Positions 21,970 to 30,417 of a stretch of 64,000 nucleotides of DNA are shown here, one piece after another; the first letter of the stretch is position 1, and each line of letters opens with the position of its first letter. The notes beneath the pieces were generated by a model, which was given only the letters and a program-made list of their open reading frames with translations, had not been told where the DNA came from and did no database searches. The translations under genes were made by a program, and so were the position numbers. Source of the stretch: Mycobacterium intermedium. Its GTDB lineage: Bacteria; Actinomycetota; Actinomycetes; Mycobacteriales; Mycobacteriaceae. The stretch covers positions 30,817-94,816 of the forward strand of contig NZ_MVHT01000012.1 in the NCBI RefSeq assembly GCF_002086275.1. The letters run 5' to 3'.

Positions 21970-22833
21970 TTAGCGGGACCGCACCCCGCGCTTGCGTGCC
22001 CACAGCACGGCGGCCACCGTTCCCGCTACCCAGACCACCAGCGCTACCCCAAAATGCACGAGGCTCTTGGTGTCTCGTCCCAATATGGGGCCGATAGCCG
22101 CCGGCAGTTGGGTCCACAACAGCTGATGCTCGACGCTGTCCATCGGATCAGCGACGAAGTAGAGCACATACGGCAATGTCAGCGCGGCGGTCCAAATCGC
22201 CGTACCGCGCACGTCTCGTCGCCGTCGCCACCGGCGATAGAGCGGTTCGGCCGTCACCGGATACAACGCCGAGATGAAATTGCCTATCCCGAGCCAGGAA
22301 AGGATGGGCACCGCCACGTTGGGGACCGTGACACTCAGGCGCCCCGGCGATTCCAGCCACAGCGTCAGCGCCGCCGCCGCGGCCAAGGTAGGCAATCCGA
22401 CCAGCACGAGCAGAGCCAGATCCTTGATCAACAGCACCCGCCACAACGGCGTCCCGTCCGACAACGCTTGCCGGACACGGTGATGATCGGCGCCAAGCAG
22501 GTTGGTGGTGGTGACGTCGGCAAGGATGAACGAGGAGAAGTAGGCGCCAACCAGAATCACCCAATCGAAGTGCTGGTGGTGGCGTCCCTGTGGGGTCAGG
22601 GGCTGGACCAACAACAACGCCGCCGCCAGGATCAGGTTTGCCACCACTCCCATGAGCCAGGTCCGCGGCGGGCTGAACGCCCAACGGATCTCGGCGGGCA
22701 CGGCTCGCAACACATGTTTGTCGAAGTCCTTGGCGGCCCGCCGGGCCGCGGCAGGACGAGGACTCGACGCACGCACGGAGGCCCGCACCGCGGCACGCAC
22801 GTGCGGGCGCATCGAGGTCTGGATGTCAGTCAT
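21970..22833 (-). CDS. Conserved membrane protein, about six helices
   Basis: A 287-residue protein with a basic Arg/Ala-rich N-terminal arm (about 40 residues) followed by about six hydrophobic segments, the first LMGVVANLILAAALLLV. The layout (short loops, C-terminal Lys/Arg) resembles ABC-2 type permease subunits, but there is no ATPase partner nearby. I cannot name a function. It diverges from the DUF1295 gene. Confidence 0.65.
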   Translation of the reverse strand: MTDIQTSMRPHVRAAVRASVRASSPRPAAARRAAKDFDKHVLRAVPAEIRWAFSPPRTWLMGVVANLILAAALLLVQPLTPQGRHHQHFDWVILVGAYFSSFILADVTTTNLLGADHHRVRQALSDGTPLWRVLLIKDLALLVLVGLPTLAAAAALTLWLESPGRLSVTVPNVAVPILSWLGIGNFISALYPVTAEPLYRRWRRRRDVRGTAIWTAALTLPYVLYFVADPMDSVEHQLLWTQLPAAIGPILGRDTKSLVHFGVALVVWVAGTVAAVLWARKRGVRSR

Positions 22834-23032
22834 GTGCTCCCAACCAGAGCGGGCGTCAGTGCGACCATACCGGCGAGCCTGCTACGACTTGTGTAGACAC
22901 TGAGGGAGGAAAGGGCCGGCCGACGAGTGCCGTTCATGGCACGGTCGCTGCCCTCGATGACCGAGTAGAACGTGTTAGCGTTTTTCCACCACGATTCGGG
23001 CCCGGACCACCTGGACAGGCGCAAGGAGGTCG

Positions 23033-23914
23033 ATGAGTAAGTCTCGATCGCTGGCGCTGGTCACGGTGGCCTACGTTGTCGCAATCGGCGTCGCTGCGGC
23101 CTGGCTCATCTGGGGACCCGCCACCGGCAAACTGTGGCTGGACGCTCTGATCGCCGATTTGCTGGCCACTTTCGTGATATTCGGCTTCAGCCGTGCCTAC
23201 CACAACTCGAGCTTCTACGACGCGTACTGGAGCGTGATTCCCCCGCTGCTGGCCGTCTACTGGTGGATGCAGGCGGGGCCGGGTGTCGATCAATTGCGTT
23301 GTTGGCTGGTCACTGTGGTGGTCGTGCTGTGGGCGGTGCGCCTGACCGCGAACTGGGTCTACGCGTACCCCGGCCTGCACCACGAGGATTGGCGCTACCC
23401 GATGTTCCGCCAGCGCGCGGGAAGATGGGAATTCGTTGTCGACCTCGTCGCGATACACCTGATTCCCACCGTCGAGGTGTTCGCGGGGATGCTGCCGGTC
23501 TACGTCTGTGTCACCCGGCCCGGTACCGGCATCGGCTGGCTCACCTGGCTGGCCTTCGTCATCGGTCTGGCCGCCGTGGCGCTGGAGTTGGCGGCCGATG
23601 TGCAGATGCACCGCTTCGTCCGCGTCCGGCAGCCAGGTGAAGTGATGGACCGCGGCCTGTGGAGCTGGTCCCGGCATCCAAATTACTTCGGGGAGTTCAG
23701 TTTCTGGTTCGCCTTGGCGCTGTTCGGGGTCGCGGCGTCGCCACGGGACGCGTGGTGGTTGTTTGCGGGCGCATTGGCAATGCTGGCCATGTTCCTTGGT
23801 GCCAGCATCCCCATGATGGAGACGCGCAGCCTGGAACGACGACCGGGCTATCACGCCGTCATCGACCGGGTACCGCGGTTCGTGCCCAGGCCGCCGCGCC
23901 GGAGACCGGCGTGA
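23033..23914 (+). CDS. DUF1295 membrane protein (steroid-reductase-like)
   Basis: A 293-residue integral membrane protein with about seven helices. The DUF1295 signature is the C-terminal GLWSWSRHPNYFGEFSFWF, shared with sterol reductases and ICMT-type methyltransferases. The NADPH- or SAM-binding residues near RHPNY are conserved. AAGGAGG at about 23022-23028 precedes the ATG. It is first in a four-gene plus-strand operon and overlaps the next gene by GTGA. A role in reducing or modifying a lipid or steroid-like substrate is inference. Confidence 0.82.
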   Translation: MSKSRSLALVTVAYVVAIGVAAAWLIWGPATGKLWLDALIADLLATFVIFGFSRAYHNSSFYDAYWSVIPPLLAVYWWMQAGPGVDQLRCWLVTVVVVLWAVRLTANWVYAYPGLHHEDWRYPMFRQRAGRWEFVVDLVAIHLIPTVEVFAGMLPVYVCVTRPGTGIGWLTWLAFVIGLAAVALELAADVQMHRFVRVRQPGEVMDRGLWSWSRHPNYFGEFSFWFALALFGVAASPRDAWWLFAGALAMLAMFLGASIPMMETRSLERRPGYHAVIDRVPRFVPRPPRRRPA

Positions 23915-25047
23915 GCCGTAAGCGAGTCGTGGTCGCGGGGTTGGGCGACGTCGGCATCCTGACCGCCATCAGGCTTACCCGCCGTTTCGACGTCGTCGGC
24001 ATCTCGGTGAAGCCGGGGCTGGTCAGCGGTCAAGAACTCGGCGTGCGCCTGGCCCGGCCCAGCGATTGGGCTCGTGATTACTGGATTCCGTTCGACCGGT
24101 TCCGACGGCTCGATGGCGTGCGGACGTTGCAAGCCAGGCTGACCGGGGTCGACCTGAACGCGCGCACCGTCTTCGCCCGCCGCGACGACGGCTCTGGGGA
24201 TGGCGCCACGGTCACCGAACCGTACGACGCGTTGGTCATCTGCACCGGTGTCAGCAACGGCTTCTGGCGACGGCCCACAGTTCAGTCCGCCGCCGAAATC
24301 GGCGCCGAGCTGCGTGCCGCACACAAACGGCTGGCCGCCGCCGACTCGATCATCGTCGTCGGAGGCGGCGCGGCGGCAATCACCAGCGCCGCCAACCTCG
24401 CAACGACCTGGCCGGACAAGCGGATTGACTTGTACTACCCCGGTGAGCGCGCGTTGGCCGAGTACCACCCGCGGATTTGGCGGCGTGTCCACGACCGGCT
24501 GACCCACCTCAACGTCAACCTGCACCCTGGCCACCGTGCCGCCATCATCAACGGCTTTGCGGGCGACGAGATCACCGGCGGACCGGTCCACTGGAGCACC
24601 GGACAACCTCCGGCGTCCGCAGATGCGGTGCTTTGGGCGATCGGACGGGTACGGCCCAACACCGACTGGCTACCACCGGACCTGCTCGACGAGCGCGGAT
24701 TTGTTGTCGTGACACCGGAACTGCGGGTGCCCGGTCATCGCGGCGTCTTCGCGGTCGGCGACGTGGCGGCCAGCGACTCGCTGCGCAGCTCGGCCCGTAA
24801 TCGTGGAGATGCATTGGTGGCCCGCAACATTCGCGCCGAGTTCGACGACCGGCCGCTGCGCGCGCTTCGGACGCCGGGTCGACGCTGGGGATCGTTGTTC
24901 GGCATCCAGCCCGAGGGGTTGGAAGTGTTTCTGCCGACCGGGCAGGCGTTCCGCTTGCCGCCGTGGTCCGTCGACCGCGTGGTCATGCCGTGGATCGTCC
25001 GCTGGGGCATGTACCGCGGTGTGCGGGAAAACCGACCCCTGGTCTGA
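23911..25047 (+). CDS. FAD-dependent NAD(P)H oxidoreductase (NDH-2/AIF-like)
   Basis: A 378-residue flavoprotein. The N-terminal dinucleotide fold begins RVVVAGLGDVGILTA (residues 5-19). A second Rossmann motif, IIVVGGGAAAITSAANLA, is at about 149-166. The FAD-closing motif RGVFAVGDVA is near residue 275. It resembles NDH-2 and apoptosis-inducing-factor-type enzymes. The GTG start at 23911 overlaps the previous stop (GTGA), which decides the start and suggests coupled translation. It may supply electrons to the neighbouring DUF1295 or flavin reductase protein. Confidence 0.88.
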   Translation: MSRKRVVVAGLGDVGILTAIRLTRRFDVVGISVKPGLVSGQELGVRLARPSDWARDYWIPFDRFRRLDGVRTLQARLTGVDLNARTVFARRDDGSGDGATVTEPYDALVICTGVSNGFWRRPTVQSAAEIGAELRAAHKRLAAADSIIVVGGGAAAITSAANLATTWPDKRIDLYYPGERALAEYHPRIWRRVHDRLTHLNVNLHPGHRAAIINGFAGDEITGGPVHWSTGQPPASADAVLWAIGRVRPNTDWLPPDLLDERGFVVVTPELRVPGHRGVFAVGDVAASDSLRSSARNRGDALVARNIRAEFDDRPLRALRTPGRRWGSLFGIQPEGLEVFLPTGQAFRLPPWSVDRVVMPWIVRWGMYRGVRENRPLV

Positions 25048-25063
25048 ATGAGACACTGACCCC

Positions 25064-25561
25064 GTGAACGATGTAGCCGTTGAGCCATTCGAGAAGCTGG
25101 TCGGATTGTTGGACTATCCGATGTTCGTCGTCACCACGAATGGCGACGGCGTTCTGGCCGGCTGCCTGGTGGGTTTCGCCAGCCAAACCAGCATCAATCC
25201 GCCCCGTTTCCTGGTCGGCCTCTCGAAGCGGAACCACACGTTGAGAGTGGCGGCCGACGCCACCCATCTGGCGGTGCACGTCTTCGATCGCGAACACTTG
25301 GAGGTCGTAAAACTCTTCGGTGGCCATACCGGGGACAAAATCAACAAATTCGAGCGCTGCTCCTGGCACCGTGGCCCGGCCGAGTTGCCCATCCTCGACG
25401 ACGCGGCCGCCTGGTTCGTCGGAAAAGTCATTGATCGCTTTTCCCTCGGCGACCACGTCGGGCACCTGTTGGAGCCGGTGGCCGGCAGCCCACCGGAGCA
25501 GCTGGAACATTGGGTGACGTTTTCCGACGTCCGTGACATGGAGCCGGGCCACGAGGCGTAA
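25064..25561 (+). CDS. Flavin reductase-like FMN-binding protein
   Basis: A 165-residue split-barrel flavin reductase domain (YPMFVVTTNGDGVLAGCLVGFASQ, NPPRFLVGLSKRNHTL, VHVFDREHLEVVKLF, HYPE-like GHTGDKINKF). Such proteins reduce free FMN/FAD for a partner monooxygenase or act alone on small substrates. The start is a GTG at 25064, 16 bp after the oxidoreductase gene. It is the third gene of the operon. Confidence 0.85.
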   Translation: MNDVAVEPFEKLVGLLDYPMFVVTTNGDGVLAGCLVGFASQTSINPPRFLVGLSKRNHTLRVAADATHLAVHVFDREHLEVVKLFGGHTGDKINKFERCSWHRGPAELPILDDAAAWFVGKVIDRFSLGDHVGHLLEPVAGSPPEQLEHWVTFSDVRDMEPGHEA

Positions 25562-25572
25562 AGGAGGCATGG

Positions 25573-26010
25573 GTGGAAACCTGGGAACTGATTGCGCGGG
25601 AACAGATTCGCGACACACTCGCGCGATACAACTGGTCTGGCGATGCCGGCCGGGTGGGCGACCTCGCGGAAACCTTCTGTGCCGACGGGGTACTCGAGAT
25701 ACGCGGCTTTGAACCATTGCGCGGGCACTCCGAGATCATCGGGTTTCTCGGTGGCGTCACCGAAAACGTCACGGACAGTCCAGATGTGCGGCGCGTCGTG
25801 CGACACAATGTTGCCAACGTGCTGTTCACCGATATGACTCCCGACCAGGCGCAGGTCTCGTCGTATTTCACCGTGGTGACCCACAACGGTTTGGACCATT
25901 TCGGCCGTTATCGCGACATCCTGGTTCCCGACGGTGACACGTGGCGGATCAAACACCGCAAGGTGTCGACGGATTGGACGGCGCCCAACTCGGCGTTGGC
26001 AAATCCATAG
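25573..26010 (+). CDS. SnoaL/NTF2-like protein
   Basis: A 145-residue cone-shaped NTF2-like fold (start METWELIAREQIRDTLARYN, then FCADGVLEIRGFEPLRGHSEI, and the C-terminal YRDILVPDGDTWRIKHRKV). Members include polyketide cyclases, ketosteroid isomerases and dehydratases. AAGGAGG at 25561-25567, five bases before the GTG at 25573, fixes the start. It is the last member of the operon; the fold next to a steroid-reductase-like protein hints at isomerase or hydratase chemistry, which is inference. Confidence 0.85.
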   Translation: METWELIAREQIRDTLARYNWSGDAGRVGDLAETFCADGVLEIRGFEPLRGHSEIIGFLGGVTENVTDSPDVRRVVRHNVANVLFTDMTPDQAQVSSYFTVVTHNGLDHFGRYRDILVPDGDTWRIKHRKVSTDWTAPNSALANP

Positions 26011-26045
26011 TCCCGCTGGCAGAGTCGTTTTGCGATGATGTGCAC

Positions 26046-26465
26046 ATGACACTCGCGTTGGAATCCGCATCCGCCGTCGAACCTGATTCCGTGGTGGGCT
26101 CGGTAGCCACTGTTGAGAGCGTCGCGGTGGCGGGCTCGGCCGCGACGGCCGGCAGCGTCGCCGTGGCGGGTTCGGCCGCGACGGCCGGCAGCGTCGCCGT
26201 GGCGGGCTCGGCCGCGACGGCCGGCAGCGTCGCCGTCGCCGGTTCGGTCGCGACCGCGGGTAGCGTTGGCGTGATCACCAGCCTGCTCACCGTTCTGTGC
26301 GCTGCCGTCGTGGAATGCGTGGCGTGCCTGGCGTGTATCGGCTGCTCGCGATGTGTGGCCTGCATCGGCTGCGTGAATTGCACCGATTGCGTCGGGTGTG
26401 TCGGCTGCGTGAACTGTTCTGGGTTACGGAACGTCAAGGGCGCGAGGAACGTTCGGGCCGAGTGA
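26046..26465 (+). CDS. Repeat protein with a (Cys-X-X)12 array
   Basis: A 139-residue protein with two unusual parts. Residues 16-75 are five tandem 12-residue units (consensus VAGSAATAGSVA). A hydrophobic bridge (VITSLLTVLCAAVV, 76-89) leads to residues 91-124, where cysteine occupies every third position, 12 times in a row (91, 94, 97 ... 124; for example CVACLACIGC), plus C85. The end is SGLRNVKGARNVRAE. The Cys array could bind metal or form a stacked triplet solenoid; neither is shown. I recall short Cys-rich mycobacterial proteins (possibly Rv2737A) of related type, unverified. The last 42 bp overlap the converging acyltransferase gene. The ATG at 26046 is the first Met of the homologous-looking part; no clear ribosome site. 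Confidence 0.7.
   Translation: MTLALESASAVEPDSVVGSVATVESVAVAGSAATAGSVAVAGSAATAGSVAVAGSAATAGSVAVAGSVATAGSVGVITSLLTVLCAAVVECVACLACIGCSRCVACIGCVNCTDCVGCVGCVNCSGLRNVKGARNVRAE
26091..26270 (+). repeat. Five tandem 36-bp units coding 12-residue repeats
   Basis: Units start at 26091, 26127, 26163, 26199 and 26235. Units 2-4 are nearly identical in DNA as well as protein, while the first and last are diverged, which is typical of recent slippage or unequal exchange in the middle of an array. Copy number is therefore likely to vary between strains. Confidence 0.85.
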
Positions 26466-27797
26466 CGCCTGGTCCGACGGTGACTGACGTGCGGCGGCCA
26501 GCCGTGCGGTCGCCGTCGCGACGAGGAAGCAGCCCAACGCCGCAAAGCCGGCGAAACCGCTCAACCCGTTCTTGGCCAGCAGCACCAGTGCGACGCCGGC
26601 CACGCAGATCAGCGCACCCGCGAGCAGGGACCGGACACGACCCGCCCCGCTGACCGAAACCGACCCGTCCCACCAGGGCAGGCTGCGGTGTTCAAGCGGT
26701 GTGAGGAGTCGAAACGCGACGGCCATGACGACCGCGAACACGACGGCGCGCAGCGCCAGCAGGCTCCAGAAGCCGGGCGCATGGACGTTGTAAGCATCAA
26801 ATCCCAACGCGTGCAAGCCAAATGCCGCAATCGCGATCGCCGGGATGTGCCAGAGGTAGAGCGTCATCGCTCCCCCGTTGCCCATCGCGACGATGCCCCA
26901 GACTCTCGGCCTGGCCGCCCATCGCCGGACCGCCCCCGCCGCGGCGACGAATACACACGACATCCACGTGCAGTGCAACGCCAACAACAGGGTGGGAGGC
27001 GACACGTTGGACACCCGCTCGGCGCCGGTCACAACCAGGGAGACGTCATACGGCCCGTGCCCGGCCAGCAGTACCTGCCCAGTGAACGCCGCTACGGCCG
27101 CGGCCAATGCCGCACGCATCCCGATCAGCCGGCGTGCATACGCCACGCCGAACGCCACCGGAATCAGCCAAACGATCAAGAAGTTGACGACCCCCGATTC
27201 CGCTGTGCCGACTGCGAGCCGGATGCCGTCGACCACCGCCGCACACGCGAGAAGCGACACGACCACCGCCGCGACACCACGCCCGGTCCGCAACCGCGTC
27301 AGCGTCGGTACGGACGCCAGCACCACCAGGTAGACACCGAGAAACCACAGCAGCGCGACACACTCGCGCCCGAGCGCAGCCGCGGACTCCGGACCCAGCG
27401 TCATGCCGGCCACGGCGAGCGCGGCGACCCACACCGCGAGGTACCAGAACGCGGGTCGACACAACCGCTGCGCTCGGGTGAACAGCCAGATCCCCCAGGG
27501 AGTCCCGACGCGCCAGCCGTATGCGCCGGCCGCACCGCCGGCGAAAAAGAACAGGGGCATGACCTGGACCAGCCAGGTGACCGGCTGCAGGGCCGGCAGC
27601 TCCCCGAGCAGATTGCCGATGCGGACGCCGCTCGAGTCAATGGTGGCGAGCAGCAAGGCGCAGTGTCCGAACATGACAACGACCAGGGCAGCCAGTCGTG
27701 CGACGTCGACAGCGCGGTCGCGGTCGGCTCGAGTGGCGTTGACGAGTTCGCGCGAAGCAAGACCGAAAGGCTTGGTGACAGGCATGGTGAAAGGCAT
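26424..27797 (-). CDS. Acyltransferase 3 (OafA/NodX-type) membrane protein
   Basis: A 457-residue protein with 10 or more hydrophobic segments. The N-terminal RAVDVARLAALVVVMFGHCALL and PLFFFAGGAAGAYGW segments match the acyltransferase-3 family, which moves acyl groups onto sugars or lipids across the membrane. The C-terminal ~35 residues are polar. ATG starts at 27797 or 27785 are both possible. It converges with the Cys-triplet gene and overlaps it by 42 bp. The acyl acceptor is unknown. Confidence 0.83.
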   Translation of the reverse strand: MPFTMPVTKPFGLASRELVNATRADRDRAVDVARLAALVVVMFGHCALLLATIDSSGVRIGNLLGELPALQPVTWLVQVMPLFFFAGGAAGAYGWRVGTPWGIWLFTRAQRLCRPAFWYLAVWVAALAVAGMTLGPESAAALGRECVALLWFLGVYLVVLASVPTLTRLRTGRGVAAVVVSLLACAAVVDGIRLAVGTAESGVVNFLIVWLIPVAFGVAYARRLIGMRAALAAAVAAFTGQVLLAGHGPYDVSLVVTGAERVSNVSPPTLLLALHCTWMSCVFVAAAGAVRRWAARPRVWGIVAMGNGGAMTLYLWHIPAIAIAAFGLHALGFDAYNVHAPGFWSLLALRAVVFAVVMAVAFRLLTPLEHRSLPWWDGSVSVSGAGRVRSLLAGALICVAGVALVLLAKNGLSGFAGFAALGCFLVATATARLAAARQSPSDQASLGPNVPRALDVP

Positions 27798-27854
27798 TGG
27801 CCCAGCATGCTGGGCGGCGCGCCGCTGCGGATGAGTAGGACTACGCGCTCTTGG

Positions 27855-29738
27855 TCAGCCGGTGATCTTGGTGAGCCAGCTCGCGTCCTGAGTGTTGATG
27901 GCGATCGTGCCGTCCCACACGGCCGGGGTGGCGCCGCCGTTCAACTTGCTCAACTCCTCGTATGCCATTGCGGCCTTCTGCTTCGCGGTGGCGGTTTGAG
28001 CGCCCGATTTGATGCAGCCGACGGCGGTTTCGTTAGCGCCTACGGTTTGAGCCAGATGCGCGAGTTCCGCATCCGTCCGGTCAGACGCGGCATTCTCCTG
28101 TGGTTGAAAGTCGCTGGCGAACAGCGCCGAGTAGAAGTTCGCGTAAACCTTGGGCTCGTTTTGCTCTGCGACACAGTACGAGGCCGCCAGCGCGCGCGTC
28201 GAGTAGTTCCCGCTTCGCGACAATTCGTCGAGGAAGTTGAGCAAGTGATAACGGACCGACAGCTTCTTGTTGTTCACCGCGGCTTCGATGTCGGGCGCAT
28301 ACGACCTGATGAAGGCCCCACAAGGCGGGCAGAGCGGCTCGTTGTAGATGTCGATGGTGGCCCTTGCCGCCGGACTCCCCACGAACACGCCGTCTTCCAG
28401 GATCTTCAGCTGAACCGCATCTGGGGGCAGGGCCGCCGACGTCGGCGGCCCTGAAGTGCGCGGGCCCGACGACTTCGGCTTGGCGACAACGAAAGCCACG
28501 GCGCCCACCGCGATCACCACGACGGCAGCCGCGAGGGCAACCAGAACCCATGGCTTACGGGATCTCGGCGGGGTGGGTTGCACCCACGGCGGCGCCCCCG
28601 GGGTAGGCGCGTGACCCGTGCTCCAGCCGGTGGCCCCGGCCCAGGGCGACGGTTGCGGGATGGGCCCCGACGGGTAGGGCACCCCGGTGGGCGAGGGTGC
28701 CGGCCAACCGGTACCCGCAGGTCCGCCGTGCGTCTGCGGTGCTCCGTGCGTCTGCGGAGTTCCGTACGTTTGTGGCGCCCCATGCGGCGACGGCGCTCCG
28801 TGGGCGGGTGTAAAGCCACTGGCGCTAGGAGCGGTAAACCCGGGCGGCGGCAGCTCCCCCACCTGGCTGCGCTCCAAAATGTCGGCGGCCCGGTCCTGGT
28901 CTGGCGTGGCCAGCGCCGCGTAAGCCGCCGCCGAGAGGTCACCGCAGGTGGCATAGCGGTCGGCGGGGTTCTTCGCCATGCCCCGGGCGATCACCTCGTC
29001 GAATGCGGCGGGGATCCCAGGCCGCTCTTCGCTGGGTCGCGGGACGGGTTGATTGAGGTGTGCGGCCATCACGACGAGTTGGTCGCCCCGGTACGGCGGT
29101 TGTCCGGTCAAGCACTCGTACAACACACAGGCCAGCGCGTAGATGTCGGCTCGGTACGTCACCTCCTCTTCGGCGAACCGTTCCGGCGCCATGTAGTACA
29201 AGGTGCCGATCGTGCTGCCGAGTTGGGTGAGCTTTTCGTCGGCGGTAGCGCTGGCAATCCCGAAGTCGACGAGGTAGGCGAAGTCGTCCGCGGTCACCAA
29301 GATGTTCTCCGGCTTCACGTCGCGGTGGGTCACCCCAGCGGCATGCGCGGCATCGAGGGCAGAGCCGATCTGGCGAATGACGGCTACTGCTCGCGCCGGG
29401 GGCAGTGGACCGTAACGCTTCAGCATGCCGGCCAGATCCTTGCCGTCGATCAGGCGCATGTCGACATAGAGCTGCCCATCGATTTCGCCGTAATCGTGGA
29501 TGGGCACGACGTGCGGTTCCTGCAGGCGGCCGGCCGTGCGGGCTTCGCGCTGCATGCGGGCACGGAAGACCGGATCGGCAGACAACGTGTGCGACATGAG
29601 CTTGAGCGCCACGACGCGTTCCTTGACGGTGTCCTCGGCCTCATAGACGTCGCCCATGGCGCCGCTACCGACCAACCGGCGCAACCGGTATGGCCCGAAC
29701 TGCGTACCCTCCCGCGATTCCGCGGTCGCGTCACCCAT
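27855..29738 (-). CDS. pknE: Serine/threonine kinase PknE with extracellular DsbA-like domain
   Basis: A 627-residue receptor kinase matching M. tuberculosis PknE end to end. Kinase: GSGAMGDV loop, K46, HRDVKPENI (D140), DFG (D158). A Gly/Pro/Gln-rich juxtamembrane linker with GAPQTHG-type repeats (about 300-385) is some 60 residues longer than in M. tuberculosis. One membrane helix lies near 395-418. The secreted part is a thioredoxin/DsbA-like domain with CPPC at 470-473. PknE is linked to nitric oxide stress and suppression of host apoptosis. ATG at 29738 with GGAG upstream. The upstream stretch 29739-29980 has no gene. Confidence 0.95.
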   Translation of the reverse strand: MGDATAESREGTQFGPYRLRRLVGSGAMGDVYEAEDTVKERVVALKLMSHTLSADPVFRARMQREARTAGRLQEPHVVPIHDYGEIDGQLYVDMRLIDGKDLAGMLKRYGPLPPARAVAVIRQIGSALDAAHAAGVTHRDVKPENILVTADDFAYLVDFGIASATADEKLTQLGSTIGTLYYMAPERFAEEEVTYRADIYALACVLYECLTGQPPYRGDQLVVMAAHLNQPVPRPSEERPGIPAAFDEVIARGMAKNPADRYATCGDLSAAAYAALATPDQDRAADILERSQVGELPPPGFTAPSASGFTPAHGAPSPHGAPQTYGTPQTHGAPQTHGGPAGTGWPAPSPTGVPYPSGPIPQPSPWAGATGWSTGHAPTPGAPPWVQPTPPRSRKPWVLVALAAAVVVIAVGAVAFVVAKPKSSGPRTSGPPTSAALPPDAVQLKILEDGVFVGSPAARATIDIYNEPLCPPCGAFIRSYAPDIEAAVNNKKLSVRYHLLNFLDELSRSGNYSTRALAASYCVAEQNEPKVYANFYSALFASDFQPQENAASDRTDAELAHLAQTVGANETAVGCIKSGAQTATAKQKAAMAYEELSKLNGGATPAVWDGTIAINTQDASWLTKITG

Positions 29739-29980
29739 CGCCGACTCCTAATCCCTCCAACCGCGCGCAGCAACCGACCAGAGACGCTTTGCCCCGCGGC
29801 CACGGTCCTGCGCCGGTCACAAGTACGCGGTGGCGTGCAGGACATAAGGCTAATGGCTCGGGCGCGATTGGGTGGCAATGACTTGCACGTCGGCGTCGCG
29901 TCGGGCGGCTGCACGCCCCGCAAAGGGCCCGCAAAGACCGGGTCATCAGCCGCAACGGGCAGGTTACGCCCGCAAGTTGC

Positions 29981-30415
29981 CTAGAGCTCGAATTCCAGGT
30001 GATGGCGGATTTCCTCGGCCGCGGCTTCAAGGTTGCGGACGACCAGGCCGCGTCCGATCAGCTCACTGATCCGGGCGATACCCAACCCGGAGGCGGAAAA
30101 GTTCAGGGTCATCGTAAGGCGACTGCCCTCATCGTCGGGTTCGACGCGGGCCTCGAAAGAGTGCCGGGTTCCTCGCACCGAGCGCCATTGGAGGCGGTTA
30201 TCGCGGGGCGGGGCGATGAGGACCCGTCCACCGAGGTAGATGGTGCCGCTGTGCAGAAAGACTTCCCACAGTTCTCCGCTGCGACGCGACTCGATCGGCC
30301 GGCATCGACTGAATGTGGACACTTTGGGGAACAGCTCGTGCGGATCAGTGACGAAGGCACCCGCCGTATCCACCGGGCATCGGACGTGACGCGAAACCCT
30401 AACCGTTTGAGCCAT
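29981..30415 (-). CDS. SRPBCC/polyketide cyclase-like protein
   Basis: A 144-residue START-like protein (start MAQTVRVSRHVRCPVDTAGA, centre DNRLQWRSVRGTRHSFEARVE, C-terminal helix SELIGRGLVVRNLEAAAEEI). The ATG at 30415 lies 2 bp after the acyltransferase stop, with AGGTGA just upstream, so it is translated as the second gene of a pair. A lipid-binding role alongside the acyltransferase is plausible. An in-frame upstream extension would overlap the other gene and is rejected. Confidence 0.8.
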   Translation of the reverse strand: MAQTVRVSRHVRCPVDTAGAFVTDPHELFPKVSTFSRCRPIESRRSGELWEVFLHSGTIYLGGRVLIAPPRDNRLQWRSVRGTRHSFEARVEPDDEGSRLTMTLNFSASGLGIARISELIGRGLVVRNLEAAAEEIRHHLEFEL

Positions 30416-30417
30416 TT

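Noticed and set aside
26688..28454. A 588-codon open frame on the plus strand.
   Set aside because: It is antisense to both the acyltransferase and pknE, spans their junction and has a Gln/Arg/His bias typical of shadow frames.
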